DNA from: Glandiceps talaboti
Lineage: Eukaryota; Hemichordata; Enteropneusta; Spengelidae
NCBI RefSeq assembly: GCF_964340395.1
Contig: NC_135550.1
Location: forward strand, 15,264,408 to 15,328,407
Direction of reading: 5' to 3'
DNA: 64,000 nucleotides
Shown: piece by piece, positions 49,501-63,478 of the stretch
Layout: each line of letters begins with the position of its first letter
Numbering within the stretch: position 1 is the first letter of the stretch
Notes under the pieces: model-generated
What the model was told of the DNA's origin: nothing
The model's database searches: none
Seen by the model: the letters and a program-made list of their open reading frames with translations, nothing else
Made by a program: the position numbers and the translations under genes

Positions 49501-52500
49501 TTAATTAAGCGATTGCCGTGAATATTTTGAATTTTTAACCAAAGTTGGGGCAATTCAGTTCAGCATCCTGTAAAGTGGCAATGTCCAATGACGTATACAC
49601 AGACAGCACTTTACTATCCTTTACTCCACACAGCTAGTGTAACAGTTCAGTTTTGTTGGATTAGACTAAAATAAAAATAAGGGTGAACATCTTTTGCTTC
49701 ATCAGAAATTACAGCTACAGGTAAAAGACACAAATATCCCCCAAGTCGATGGGTATCATTGACCAGTTATGGTTGCATAACTAGCAACATCTAGGACAAA
49801 ATTACATTTCCTACAGTGGAGAATGTCTTTTCCCTCAAATTGAAACTCTGAACAACATTCAAACACCAACCTTCCCCCGAAGGTATACAAATTGGTAAAT
49901 CTTTAGTACACGCCTGAAGCAGAAGTCTGTTGATACACACACTATTTCCTAGGGGGGCTGCTCCATATTCTGTGACGCCGTGACAGATAACAAATATGCC
50001 TGGAGTGTATACACTACTCACTGAAATGTCAACCTGAATATTCATTATTTCCACTCTGTTTCTCCCTTACTACTCCATCAAACCTGTTCTTCTAAACAAA
50101 TCCAGGGGGTCATTTTTTTTGTTAGAACAGTTATGCATCACTGCAGTCTTGAGACACGACAACAGAAACTCAAACATCTTTGTCATGTTGATAAAATGTT
50201 ACAACCATAAAAAAACATCCCGAGTTGAAAGAACTGGCAGCCATGTTTTCTTCCATGAGGTAGTCAAAGCTGTGTAACATACTAATTTCACCCATGATGT
50301 ACAAACGATGATGTAACGTTTTGTTGTAGTAAACAAAATAATGAACATCACTATTTGTTCACTATCTCCAGGCAATCATAATACGTTTGAATAGACGTTA
50401 ATCCAGATCGTCCTTGCTCAGGCTTACGGTTGGTTTAGAGGGTCATATTTTACAGAATGTTTCTTGTAAAACAGACGTAGACGTATCGATCAGCTGTGGG
50501 GAAAACCCAGTCTATGATTTCATACGGAAACGTTCGAGAATAGTCTTCCGTCCTAAGTCTCAGTGTAAGCTTGTAATTCCCGTGGGTTCAAAACGACTAA
50601 TTGTGTGAACATAATAGAATCGGGCACACATTTCAAACAGCTGTAAATTGAAAAATTAATTACAATTTTTTTCCCCCACGGGGCTTAAGTTATTACGCAT
50701 TTCTCACTTCTCATGTTTACCGGTATTTATTATCCATACATGTAGACAAGTCTGGTATAGCTTAAACTATATCCCTACCTGTTATAAAGAATAGTGATTG
50801 GTATTTTATTTTATTGCATGCTATATATATATATATATATATATTTTTACTATTTAGAGATAGCTAAATGCACACCATTGATATTAGTACATCATTGATT
50901 CGCCGATGAGTCCTATATTCACAAGATTTGATATAAAGTATGCATATTAAATATATATTATTCAAAGTACGTAGTTACACTATTTCTTTAGTACGTCATA
51001 GCCATCTGTAACAATTCTCGAACTTGCCATAACTGTGACATTGCACATTGCTATTTTTCAAAACCGCAGTCTTCAATTCGTGGTCAGTATTTACAATAAC
51101 TGCAATAAATGGCCCACAACTTCGGGCACACAATGCAATCTCAAGGTCTTGCATGCCGACTGGGCCTTTCACTTTAAACTTTCCAGTACTTGGAAAACTG
51201 TAGGCTCCATCGGTCCTCGAGGCGATGTTTTGGGCTAATTTTACAGTACAGAGCATCCATCAATTAATGTTCTATGAATATATGCATCTGGTCAATAAAA
51301 GAGATCTAACTTATCTGTTTGCAACAACGGGAACTACTACTTTCCCGGGCCTCCTCTTTCTAGTGGTTACTGATAATGATCTATAATTAACACAGACAAG
51401 GAGAAGAATTAAAACACAAGTAACCACTCTGGTTAAGACGAACAATGAAATTTCCACGTCTGTTCAGTGAGCACTTTCCGTTGAGGCGAAACAAAGGCGA
51501 ACAATGCATACAACAGTGCTATTGTCTTGTCATGACAAAGGTATTTGACTTATTTACCCTTCTACCGTAGAGTCTCCTCTTTCATCTCGCTTGCATTTAA
51601 AATCTCAATTACCCCTCAACGTTGGCGTGACCATTCGTCTAAACCCCAGGGTATATTGGATTTCGCTCAATGCAAATAACAATTCTTTGATAGATTTAGT
51701 GCTACCTGCACGATATACCATAGGCTCCTTCAAAACCCATGAGTGGATTAAAGTATAGCCGAATGTTCATATAAAGACCCTGAGAACATTAGCGAAGATG
51801 TTTTCCAAAATTTACATTATCAAAACCATAAATGAGAATTGCGAAGATGAGCTGATGATATGAGTGATGTGGCTAATTACTACGTGCAAAATTATTAATA
51901 ACGAAACCTGAAATAAAATATTTGTGTAGGCACTAAATGTAGGACCGGGCGTAATTTGACGTGCTTTAGTGACTTCGAAACGTTGATTTCCCACTACTTT
52001 ATGTAAAACGACGTCGAGTCACTCAAAACACGGGCTAATCAGTGCAGGTGGGATTATGCATTGGTCCATCAAAGGATGCACCTGGCCACATAGTGGCACA
52101 TTCACCTGACCTATTAGAATGTTACAGTTAATCCTAGATCATACAGACCACTTCTGGTTGGGTTGGCAGCATTTTACAGCTAAAATGATGTAGGCTTGGT
52201 GTTTCACTCGGGTGACATGACATTTAATACACACCCTCAGACAACTTTTAATGCAAGAGAAACAAATTACACATAGGTGCCGTGCACAGTGGGGATGTAG
52301 AAGTAGTCCGTAAGTTGAAATGTTGATCATCAAGTCCATGTGTAATGTTTTGATTAGAATCCTGTTTTTACTGCACTGTGAAAGAATAGCAATGCTGATC
52401 AGTGTTCAATGTGATTGAGCAAAGGATCCTGCTGTGTTTATTGCGTCTCTGTTATTGTTCGTCTAGTAGAGTTGAAATGTGTCTAGCTCTGTGTCAGAAG

Positions 52501-53922
52501 CATAATGTCCCACGAGTGAAATACCAAGCCTACATAATTTTAGCTATAATCAGTACTGTTTATTCCGGGTTGAATTCGGTTGTTTTGATGTCTCGTGTTC
52601 TTCGGCCATGGGTATGATATTGTATACATACTGTATAATGGTTGTTTTTAAATGACAACCATAAATCTACCTATATAGATTCTGATATTTCCATGAACGG
52701 TGATATCAATTTTCGAAATAGAGACATTAGACACGTCGGAAGACATATATTATTTGTATTAAATTATAACTGATCTATAATATATAGATTAGAGACGAAT
52801 TTTATATAGTTTGTTTAAACACTGAACAGGCATGGTTGACATGGTAACGGCACGCTGTTTGCATTGATTAAGGAATGGGATCCATGTAAAACTATGTATC
52901 ATGCAGTTCAAAGACAGCGATTGAAAAAAAACAACAACAAAAGAAATATTGCAACTGTTGACTGTTATTACGTACAATGTTTGCGTTTCAGTGAAAACTA
53001 TCTACTGTCTACATACGTAAATCTCAAGTACTGTTAACGAGTTAGAACAAAAGGAGCGTAAATAATACATACATTTATTGTGACATCTTCCTTCTGCCTT
53101 TTGACAAAGTCTCGGAATAACCGGTGAAGGGATACAGCTGACTTTACTGTGTAAATTGTTCCTATTCAAAGAAATATACATTATCATTAACTAAATCAAT
53201 TTCAGTGCCTGGCCTACTTTGTTGGATAACTGAATGTCAATATCAAGTAACTGTTTATAGAGATGTAAATTTCTAGATTTAGTGCATTTATATGTTTCTG
53301 TAGTTTATTCGCATTTCAGCGAGGCTGTCGAGTGAAAGTCGTTTGTAAATGTATTCGCATCTTGAAAAGATTCTTATAAACTCCGCAGCGTCTTGACTTT
53401 TAGGGGTCTTTAAAGATTGCAAATCAGGTAGGAGCAGTGGCATCATCGAAGACATGAAGAACCCCATGGGGTATTGTTTTTGTAACCATAGAAACGAGTA
53501 CTAGTTTTTTTCCACCGAATTACAACTTGTTTGCCCTGCGGCCTCAGGGCAGAAGGAATCCTCAGTTACCGTTAACTGCATTCTAATGATTCGTCTCATT
53601 GTGTGTTCTGACATGGTTACGAAATACCGCCAACAATAAAGACACATATGCAGAAATGAAAGCGTTGTTTTCTTGGTGGATTTTATCTCTCTCGCTCTCT
53701 CTCTTGACATGTTGATTCGGTCTGCTGACACTCGAGTTTAATCCAAAGTTAAATGATTGTCAAGTGTGTTTTGATAGTCCATTCTTTACCTTTATGGGGA
53801 AATAGTCAGCTGCGCAGAGTAACGTCTGCTCTACAGCAGGTGTGATCATAAAGAGTATTCCGCGGTCTTTTGGTGCGATGTTAGCCTCATTGGCGAGAGA
53901 TTGAATGTAGAATATGTGAACC
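49501..53922. other. Intergenic DNA before the lectin gene
   Basis: No supported gene. Contains an (AT)n run near 50822-50845, a fragment resembling the SINE-like body near 50440-50460 (GAGGGTCATATTTTACAGAA), an inverted-repeat pair at about 52176-52220 and 52500-52550, and two weakly coding-like minus-strand open stretches (49791-50054 and 50996-51256). Confidence 0.5.
52176..52556. repeat. Inverted-repeat pair
   Basis: GCTAAAATGATGTAGGCTTG followed by GTGTTTCACTCG (left) reappears inverted on the right as AGCTAAAATTATGTAGGCTT and GGTATTTCACTCG. Arms of about 45 bp, spacing about 270 bp; probably a decayed foldback element. Confidence 0.6.
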
Positions 53923-55264
53923 ATGATTGGGGCAATTGTTTTACTCATTATCTCAACATTGCCCAACTTCTCTTTCGGTAAGTTGTATTTCTGTTTCTCG
54001 GTACTATATGTCCCACATGTACATTTTGTAAAGTATCAATTTCGGCCTATAAAATTTAGTATACATGCTTGGTATTGTCACTGGCTGTGGTACAGTTCAC
54101 CACCATGTTTTGGTATTTTGAACTTCAAAAAAAAATAATTCAGAACTTGAAGAATTATACGCACATGACAAAGATATCTTAATGTATTACAAAACATTTT
54201 CGCCTCTATATAGAGTGGATCAACAGAAATCAATGTGCTAATTTCCATAGACCCTCCACCCCCAGGGTCTATGCAATTTCCAAAAACAATCCGGTTGTCG
54301 CCATTTTCAAAACTTACATTTTACTTTCCAAATCCCACGAGTGAATAACCGAATGCACGGCTACGACCTTGTGATATTCGTTCCCCCATTTCCATTTATA
54401 AAATTATAATGTATAGATCATATAAATCTGGGATTGGATGATGCTTTTTCAAAATATATTTCTCGATATATTTCAGGTTGTGGAGGAACGTATGAAATAT
54501 CTCCAAATGGATATGTGGAGTTTACGTCGACGAACTATCCATCCAACTACATAGACAGTGAAGATTGTTATTGGTTTATCAAAACAACTTCGGGGTATTA
54601 TTTAACTGTGGAATTTTCCGCTTTCAATTCAGAAGATTGTTGCGATTTTATCAGGATTGGGACAGGTTCTGTATACGACGAGTCAACCCAAATCATCGCC
54701 CACTCCGGTACATCGATACCGAGTGACTGGACTTCTTCCACCAACGAAATTTGGCTTCGATGGGCTTCCGATGGCTCAGTCACAAGTACAGGCTGGAGTG
54801 TCACCATTACAGCATCGAATACTGGTATGGGTAATTGTATACTACACTCAGTAAATAATTGAATAGCTACTCACATTACACGTCTGTCTGTCTTTGTCAA
54901 TATTTCAATGATACTGATTTTGCCATGACTGACTTAACGACTTTAAGATAACAAGAAAGTTTTAAAAAATACAACGATGCCTTCAAGATATTGATTTATA
55001 CGTACGCATGAATGCTGTATGTATGTATGTATGTATGTATGTATGTATGTATGTATGTATGTATGTATGTATGTATGTATGTATGTATATTCAAGACATT
55101 GTAAACATCAGTGTTTCTTTTGGTATATTTCCTTGCCAATGTAACTTCTTGTGTACACGGCTTAATAAATAAATAAAATAATATGTAGGGTAGGTATACA
55201 TACATGTATGTATGTATGTATGTATGTATGTATGTATGTATGTATGTATGTATGTATGTATGTA

Positions 55265-55317
<53 letters not shown>

Positions 55318-57695
55318 ATGTATGTATGTATGTATGTATGTATGTATGCATGCATGCATGCATGCATGCATGCATGTGTGCATGTATGTATGTATGTATG
55401 TATGTATGTATGTATGTATGTATGTATGTATGTATGTATGTATGTATGTACGGCTGTATGTATGTATGTATGTATGTATGTATGTATGTATGTATGTATG
55501 TATGTATGTATGTATGTATGTATGTATGTCCAGTTTACTCGTTAGGGTATCGATGATAAAATACTTTTGGCAGTATTTTCACCTGGAAATTTGTTGGCGA
55601 CGTGGACGTTTTTTCTCCTTCTATTATTAAACTACCAGCTGTTAGAGTGATACAACTAATCTTTCTTTTGTAGCGTGTGATTCAACCTACACGATATCGG
55701 CGGGACAGTTCATGGAAGTTGCGTCAACAGGCTTTCCCAGTGGTTATGTGGCTGGCGACGACTGCAGTTTATATTTCGAGACGACATCAGGCTATGAATT
55801 TTACTTTCATTTTGTGTCTTTCGATATTGATACTGGTCACTCGCTCGGTATTGAAGAAGATTCAAGTGGTTCTGGAAGTTACTCTCAGATTTATGAGTTC
55901 AAGGATACTTCAGATCCAGCAGACGTGTTTTCGTCCGCCAACTCAATCGCACTGCAATGGTCAACTGGAGATTCAAATACGGGAACTTCTAGTACGGGAT
56001 CAGGATGGAAATTTGTGATTGTGGCTGTAGAATCTGGTAAGTCCGTTATAGAAAAGAAAGATGTGCAATTTTTGTAGCGGGGAAAGTTTCTGCAAAACAT
56101 CTGATTTTATCGACTTTGTCACTGGCTTTACAATATATTCATATACCTTTACGAACGCTTTCCAAAAAGTGGTTTGCGGGCCAGGGAAATACTGCACAAA
56201 ATAGAAATTGCGTCACCTAAAATAGAGCGACGTCTGGCATGACAGAAATCTTATTGTACTATGGAAGCTAGTGAAGTTGAAACAAACAGTTTGGCTCGAC
56301 AAAAAAACAATCTTGCTGAGATTACTACATTCTATTGTCTCAGTGGCTCCACAAATGTCTTACTGATGACCTTGTTAAATCGTATGATCTCAGTGGCTTG
56401 GAAAATGTCTTATCAGCGTTAAATTGGCTACACTGTATCATCCAACACTGCACAATTGAAGTACAAGTCGTTACATTTTAACCACCCATTGATGACATAC
56501 AAATATACATTGTTACAATGTCACATTATTTGGCGACCGTCGATCAGCTAATTATACAGCAGGTGAAGGAAATGTAAGAATGTTGGTAGGATTTTTTGTC
56601 ATACCATGCCAGACAATGAAAAGAAGTACCAGATGACGTTTTGTTAGAAGTCAACTGGACTACATTGTAATACTGTATCGCTAAATTGTCTGGTTTGACA
56701 AAATGTTACTAACACTGTTTCATTTGATTATCTAGCTTAACAAAAGCTTATCAAATTTTATGTTTTCTTTGCATGAAATACCATTATCTTTACAAATATT
56801 CCATACTGTACACAAAGAATAATATAGTTAGAGATTTTGTCGATCCAGACAATGTAATGCAGTACTACTGAATTAGGTCAAAGTTTTTGTTGAGCCAGGT
56901 GATGCGTTGTTTCAGGTGCCATCATTTTGGTTGTATATAATATCACCGATAATTCTTTACTTCACTTAAAGTTAAATATGCCTTGAATTCGATCTAAAAT
57001 CTGAACTTGTCAGAATTATGTAGTCCAAAGGGACGTATACTGGAAATAACAGTACTTGGAATTGGAATTTGAGTAAAATAATGATTAGCATAAAGATACC
57101 GACTCCCCATCTTGTATTGTATTGCTTTATTTTCACTAATTAAATGAATAATAAACGTAGTACTACACTTACAGACACTAAAGTTACGATAGTGAAGGAC
57201 ATAACAAATAGCCCTAACAGAACTAATGAGACGTCATGTCCTGCCACTTGATTAAACATTGTAAAGTAAATAATACTACACTCAGCAAGAATGTATTGAA
57301 AAACTTACAAATCTGCATATCATTTGCATAACTATTGATTAAAACATACTCATTGGAAAATTAATATACATTGACTAACTACATAAGAGAAATGAACGCA
57401 TTTTGTGTTTGGTATATCAACCAGTCACTATGTAGGCCCTACACTTTTTTTTCGTAGGTACTTTTGACTTGAGATGTGGTGCAGGATACATTGTTGATAG
57501 TTCTCTGCCAACTTGTTACAAATATGTCAGTGATGAGACGGTGATATGGACGGCAGCAGAGACATCATGTCAGGAAAGTGGAGGTCATCTTGTCAGCATT
57601 GCAGATTCTTCCGAGGAGTCGTTCCTTGTAGCTGGTAAGTAATAGAATCGTGTACACTCAGAAAGGGCATTGACCATAGACATACATACATACAT

Positions 57696-57729
<34 letters not shown>

Positions 57730-58448
57730 GGACAAGACAGACACAAGACAGACAGACATAGGTACATAGGCAAACACACCCAGTGACACTGACAATCGCA
57801 GCACGTCATGTGTCTGTTAATATTGCATAATTGAATCAAGACTTACAAATCGAGTTGCACATCCACATACCACTAATAGCAGTGCCTAGAATGTTTATCG
57901 TGATATATTGACATTTTAGTCAAGTGAAAGAAGTTGGCGTTTCTTGTTATAATTCTATTCAAACTAAAGCATACATGGATTGCTGCTCGATTGCTTAGAG
58001 GGTACGCGATAGAGCGACCGTACAAAATACATGTAATGTAGTCTAGCTGCTAACGATTCATATCAGTTATTCTCATAAGCTTAGGGCAGTAATACTAAGG
58101 GTACCTACAATCAATGGTTGGAGTTCGGTGGCTGATGATAATGTCAAGTCACGATGCCACCTTTAATAATATATGTATTTACTTTTGGTTACCTATAATG
58201 GCGTATACATACACAATGTATTCTCATTTGGCGAATAAACTCTTCGGCGTTTTTTGTGTATTTAAAATACAATTTGCAATGTGTTTACATGCAATAAGAA
58301 GACTTTTTATTTTACTATGGTATTATTTGACCATGATATCATATAGAGATGTTACAGACAGACAAACCGACAACGGATGGACGGGCAGACAGACAGATAG
58401 ACAGACAAACAGAGAAGACAGACAGACAAACAGACAGACAGACACACA

Positions 58449-58484
<36 letters not shown>

Positions 58485-61306
58485 TGAAAACAATACCCCC
58501 TATAACTCTCGTCCGCGGGAGTAATAACGAGAACGTAGTGAACAGAGTCTGAACAAAGACCCAGATAATAGATATCAATATTCCTTGCTTTTTGGGACGT
58601 TAAATTTCATTCTTTCTTTCTTTATCTGTGTTCGATATCCTCAGGTTTTGGTGATTTACATATCTGGTTGGGATTACATGACCAAAACACAGAAGGATCA
58701 TGGGAATGGACTGATGGCACAGCGTTCACATATAGTAACTGGAATTCTGGTAGGAAACTCATGTTGTATTGTAGTCATCTTGACATATTAGGGGTGCGCG
58801 AAGAGCGGGTGAGGGCACACCTTTTGACAAACAATTTCTCATTTGCTTAGATACTGTACTGTGCGTTTTTAGTGAGATCCATCTCTCAATTTCCTGTTTG
58901 TATTATTTTCACTCACAATGTCCTTCATCTTTCCTTACGGGCTGGTGTATACAACAAATAAATTGGACAACCCATCCTAGATTCAGCCAAGTTCAGTTGT
59001 CACCTACGCAAGGAAAATTTACAGCATTAATTAAATCTGTTTATTGAATATAAAACAAGGGCCAAGGTTCAATAAAACACATTTTTCGACTATAACAATG
59101 GATCTAATCCTTAAATAATAACGTTCTTGTGATTACAGGAGAGCCGAACGACTCAGGTGGAACAGAAGAGTGTGGTGAAATGTATATTTCTAACTCTATT
59201 CCTGGATGGAATGACCACCAGTGTTCTCAGTTACGTAACTATGTGTGCGAAAACAGAGGTAAACTATTGAACAACATTTTGTCCAATCAATTTGAGGGGG
59301 AAAAAGTTACATCACAATTGGAGAGCTCTGATAGCTCCTCGCGAGAGAGAGAACATTTTACAATTCTTCATTGTTATCCCGATTTTGTTTTTGGATTAAG
59401 AGGTTACACTTGTAACTTAACTTATATATTACACACGATTAATCCTTTACTAGCTGCAACTGGCACAGTTTTCTCCATCAAATAACCAAAGATTATATTC
59501 ACTAAAATTGGTTCAGTACTTATAAAAAGAAGACATTATATCCGTGTTTTTGGTCAATATTATCTGTATGTTGTGTGTAGTGGCGAAAGCTAGGTTTTGA
59601 ATCTGTCACCACGTTAAAACTGTACTAGGATCATTTTTCGACAATAAATTCACAAAATATAATTGTAAAAATTACCTAATAATTAGACATTGTACATGTA
59701 ATAACGGTCGATATTATTGTTATTGGGAATGATCGAGAACACACAGAGACTAGGTAACTTAGACTGTGGTATGGTATAATTTATATCTCATATCAGAAAA
59801 CCTTGGGAAAGCAATATATACAGCGGTGCTGAGAATAAATCAACACGTTTTAGTACTTGAATTTGAGTATCATGAAGAATATTTCAATGAGAAACTAAAG
59901 TAAACACCAAAACTGTAAAAGTTACAGACAGTGCGCATGCTTCGTTGATAGCTACAGCAATATTATTGACTGGTGATAACTTCAGATGCACGATAACTCG
60001 TTTGAATGTTTTCATTGGACAGGTGACGTCGTTGATTACTTCTACGTGTATCGTGACGCCATGATTGACGGGATCAGTGAATCAACGGTGGATTTAGTTT
60101 ACCCATCGGATTGTGCCACACTGTGTATGTCCGAAACTTCGTTTACTTGTTTGTCTTTCAACTACGATAAAGATAATACAGCCTGTGAATTATTCTCTGT
60201 GAATTTAGCTAACGGAAATGGATTAGCGAACACAGTTGATGACGACACCAACAACATGGATTACTATGAACTGATAGAAGTATCAGCTATTACAAGTGAT
60301 TCAGGTAGGTTTGGGATTTATTATCTCAAAGTAAATCCAATCCTTTCGATGCCTGAATGTATCAAATAATCGATCACGCTATCATAAGCGTCTACGAAAT
60401 GTTTATTTTCGTCTTTTAATGCACATCGATCTTCACTGACATTTCCCTTTCTAAATGCGAAATAGTATTTTCTCTACATCTAGAGATAATGATTTTTAGT
60501 GCCCCCCAACTTATTGTATTTGGAAACATGCTACATTTTCACTCATTTATATCTCAAGTTTATGATCTACTTAATACACATGTGTACCTGCTTTGTATCC
60601 TCTAAGTGTGTCTTGTATTATGAAATAGCTTCTGGGGGTTTGACGAGTTGGTCACCTCTATGCATGTATACTTTTATATCTTTTAGGATTTGTGAATTGA
60701 AATGTAATGCTCACATATATGTAAAATCAGGTCGAAAGCATACTTTCAAAATTTACTATTGATGACAAGAAACCTGATAGGTCTCATCACTCACTTTCAT
60801 AAACAAAACAGTAGGCCAACAGGTATAGCATATACAAGCATTTGGAGTGAAATGTAATTACGAAGACAAATTGTCCGTTACATGTAACAAACACAACTCT
60901 ACATAATTACCTTCAATCCATGTCAAATTACCTGTGAAATGGCGTACAATTTAACTAATTACACATTGCCAAGTATGTATTACCTCCGTGTCTGTTGTTA
61001 GTGTAAACAAAGCAGTAAAGGGTACGACAATACTTGTTAATCAGAAAAGAAGGTATTTGACTTCACAATAGAAAGGAAGTCAAGAGATACAGTTTACCAT
61101 ACACAGTTTGATATCTTTCAGGTTTGAAGAATTGAAATGTAATGTTCGCATATGTGCAAAAACATGTCGAAAACATACTAACAAAGTGTATTATTAATGA
61201 CACGAAAACTTATAAGTCGCATCACTCACTTTCATAAACAAAACAGTAGGCCTACAGAGACTTCTGATCTGAGTATGTGCAAATGGGCTGAAGCAGACGT
61301 CTCATA

Positions 61307-61341
<35 letters not shown>

Positions 61342-62256
61342 AATGTCTATCCGTTTGATAAACTGACGAATGAATGAATTTCGTATTTACTTTGGACGGG
61401 GTTTGCTTTATATTAGTAGAAGTTAGTATATTTAGTTGAAGAAATAGTAGTTCTCATGGTCTGATAGCATATATGATCAAAATAACTCAACGCAGATTTT
61501 AACGTAAGATCGAAACTCAGAAGAATTTTTATGATATTGACACCTAGTATAACACTGGAGGGTCTCATCTAACACAGCCTTTTATGATTCTAAGCCAAAT
61601 GTACTGATTTTGACACATTTTCAGTAAGAAGAAGTTCAAGTCACAGTATTTGAAAACATGTTCCACTTTCACTAGTTTATTTCCCAAGTTTCTGATCAAC
61701 TTCATTTCTGTTTTGTATCCTCTAGAGTGTGTGTTATATTATGAAATAGCTTCTGAAGCGTTTCAGGAGTTGGCCACCCCTGGTTACCCTAGCAGTTACG
61801 GCAGTGACACAGACTGTACGATATACGTAAACACCACAGACGGTTACTATCTGTACACTCACTACATCGCCTTCGACACGGAGAGTGATTTCCTCATTAC
61901 TGGTGAAGGATCTAACCCTTCTGACAGTACCTCATTGGTCTATAATATCTCCGGTAGTGTCATTCCGTCAGACTGGATCTCGTCAACCAATGCTATCTGG
62001 ATGCAGTGGTCTACAAACTCTTCAGGGATAGCCACCGGTTGGAAAGTTGTTGTATTGTCGGTTGATTCTAGTAAGTTAATTTGATTGCTTTCTCTGCCGT
62101 TGTTTTTGTTCTTTGCTTTGGCTTAGTATCACATTGTATATATATTTATGTATATCAATAACTATATAGATAGTGAAGAGAAATCAAATCAAATTGCGTC
62201 TTCTAAACTGCAATGGTCTTGGAAGAACTTTTGAAAGTGATGGTGCATACTTTTAT

Positions 62257-62342
<86 letters not shown>

Positions 62343-63478
62343 AAAAACAACAATAATGATAACAACAACAACCATCACCACTCCCACTACTACCACAAGC
62401 AAACATACAAATAGTTTGACCTCAAATTTTACAAAGTAGTTACACTCCCTTTATGTTAAATAGATAAGCATAAACTATAAGCTTCAAATAAGTAAACAAA
62501 TGATTTTCTATCACAGCTACATTCGACTTAAGATGTGGAAATGGATATATAGCCCACGACTCTATGCCGTCCTGTTACCAAGTTGTTGATGACCAGAGTG
62601 TCACGTGGTCAACAGCCGAGGCTTCCTGTCAGCTTGGAGGGGGACATTTAAGTAGCGTTTCTAGTTCCGAAGAGGAATCAACTATTTCGGGTAATTTGTG
62701 CCGAATTTATGTATTATAAAGAGAGTTTTTTTTATGTATGTATGTATGTATGTATGTATGTATGTATGTATGTATGTATGTATGTACTTTTTATCTGACA
62801 TGTAACCGATGCTCTGTCAATTTCTAGATTATGTGGGCGGAAATCTAGTAGTTTGGATTGGCATGACTGACCAGTTTACTGAAGGATCATGGGAATGGTC
62901 TGATGGACACTCAGTAACCTACACAAACTGGGGATCAAGTAAGAATTTAAAGTTGTCATGTTATTGTTGTAGCTTTCGTGAGTTTCAAAACTTAACATTG
63001 ATATGCTCACAGTTGGCAAACATAGAATGTTACATGTGGTTGTACACTGTAAAAATATAAGGACGCAAGTTGAACTTTAACCTTTACCGGTAGAAGGGAT
63101 AAATGGGATAAAACCAGCATACAAAGGTAGTAAAGAGATCTTCCTATCTTTGTATCGTTTATATGACAAGAAAAAACATGTATGTAGGGGTGACAGGGTG
63201 AGGAGTAGTGAGGCGCAAGGAAAATATTTGTCAAATTCAAATTAATTTGACCGCTTTTTTCATCGTGATGCAACGCACTGCGAAAATGTATATTGTTGAG
63301 TTCTAATGTGTTTGTATAAATATGATATGCAAAAATGTTTCTTAACTCTTGTCATCAGGTGAACCAAACGATTCAGGTGGGAATGAAGATTGTGCTTTGA
63401 TGATTATTTCCGGGTCAACTATTTATTGGAATGACGGAACCTGTACTGCAAGTTTTCAGTATGTTTGCAAGAATGACG
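53923..63478 (+). CDS. Secreted CUB / C-type lectin / PAN modular protein, 5' part
   Basis: Probable secreted or surface recognition protein. Exons: 53923-53977 (signal peptide MIGAIVLLIISTLPNFSFG), 54477-54824 (CUB 1), 55674-56036 (CUB 2), 57458-57634, 58645-58749 and 59139-59258 (C-type lectin domain 1), 60023-60304 (PAN/apple), 61726-62070 (CUB 3), 62517-62690, 62828-62938 and 63359-63478 (C-type lectin domain 2). Every internal exon is a multiple of three with phase-1 borders, typical of exon shuffling. Both lectin domains have the Ca-binding EPN motif (mannose-type specificity in the family) and WND (GWNDHQC, YWNDGTC), with WEW and CxxxxxxVC-type framework residues. CUB 2 and CUB 3 keep only the first cysteine pair. 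The PAN domain shows spaced cysteines and ends NNMDYYEL. No membrane segment yet; the gene continues past the window. Exact orthology not recognised. Confidence 0.9.
55018..55090. repeat. (ATGT)n microsatellite
   Basis: Pure tetranucleotide array in the intron between CUB 1 and CUB 2. Confidence 0.97.
55203..55530. repeat. (ATGT)n, (GT)n and (ATGC)n microsatellite
   Basis: Long array with GT and ATGC sub-blocks, about 145 bp before the CUB 2 acceptor. Frames across it are artefacts. Confidence 0.98.
56037..57457 (+). other. Lectin-gene intron between CUB 2 and lectin domain 1
   Basis: AT-rich intron; two short stretches with TCTCAGTGGCT (56337 and 56388 regions) resemble each other. Nothing else recognised. 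Confidence 0.5.
57680..57760. repeat. (CATA)n / (CAGA)n microsatellite
   Basis: Short CATA block followed by CAGA units in the first intron of lectin domain 1. Confidence 0.95.
58350..58482. repeat. (CAGA)n / (CA)n microsatellite
   Basis: Irregular CAGA/CAAA units ending in a pure CA array, upstream of exon 58645-58749. Confidence 0.95.
60528..60690 (+). pseudogene. Partial, degenerate duplicate of the CUB 3 exon start
   Basis: In the intron before CUB 3, this stretch matches the CUB 3 acceptor region and the first part of its exon (about 61650-61790). Shared blocks: TTTGTATCCTCTA, then GTGTGTCTTGTATTATGAAA against GTGTGTGTTATATTATGAAA, and ATAGCTTCTG. Resemblance stops after about 50 exon bases, so only an exon fragment remains; its acceptor reads CTCTAAG instead of CTCTAG. 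Confidence 0.65.
60687..60820. repeat. Intronic direct repeat, copy 1
   Basis: Matches 61121-61255 in the same orientation: GAATTGAAATGTAATG, a GTCGAAA-CATACT block and TCATCACTCACTTTCATAAA then CAAAACAGTAGGCC. About 430 bp apart, same intron as the CUB fragment. Confidence 0.75.
61121..61255. repeat. Intronic direct repeat, copy 2
   Basis: Partner of 60687-60820. With the CUB fragment it shows that this intron grew by local segmental duplication. Confidence 0.75.
61305..61342. repeat. (AAAT)n microsatellite
   Basis: Pure AAAT array in the intron before CUB 3. Confidence 0.95.
62255..62345. repeat. (CAA)n / (CGA)n trinucleotide array
   Basis: CAA block followed by a CGA block in the intron after CUB 3. 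Its poly-Thr frame is an artefact; no splice context supports it as an exon. Confidence 0.95.
62733..62787. repeat. (ATGT)n microsatellite
   Basis: Pure array in the short intron before exon 62828-62938. Confidence 0.95.

Noticed and set aside
50414-50608. Plus-strand open frame with coding-like residues
   Set aside because: Overlaps a fragment resembling the SINE-like body (GAGGGTCATATTTTACAGAA); no splice context.
55204-55630. Overlapping 110-140-codon MYVC frames
   Set aside because: ATGT repeat artefacts in all plus-strand frames.
62173-62439. Poly-Thr frame resembling a mucin linker
   Set aside because: Generated by CAA/CGA triplets in the intron after CUB 3; no acceptor/donor pair in phase 1 supports an exon.
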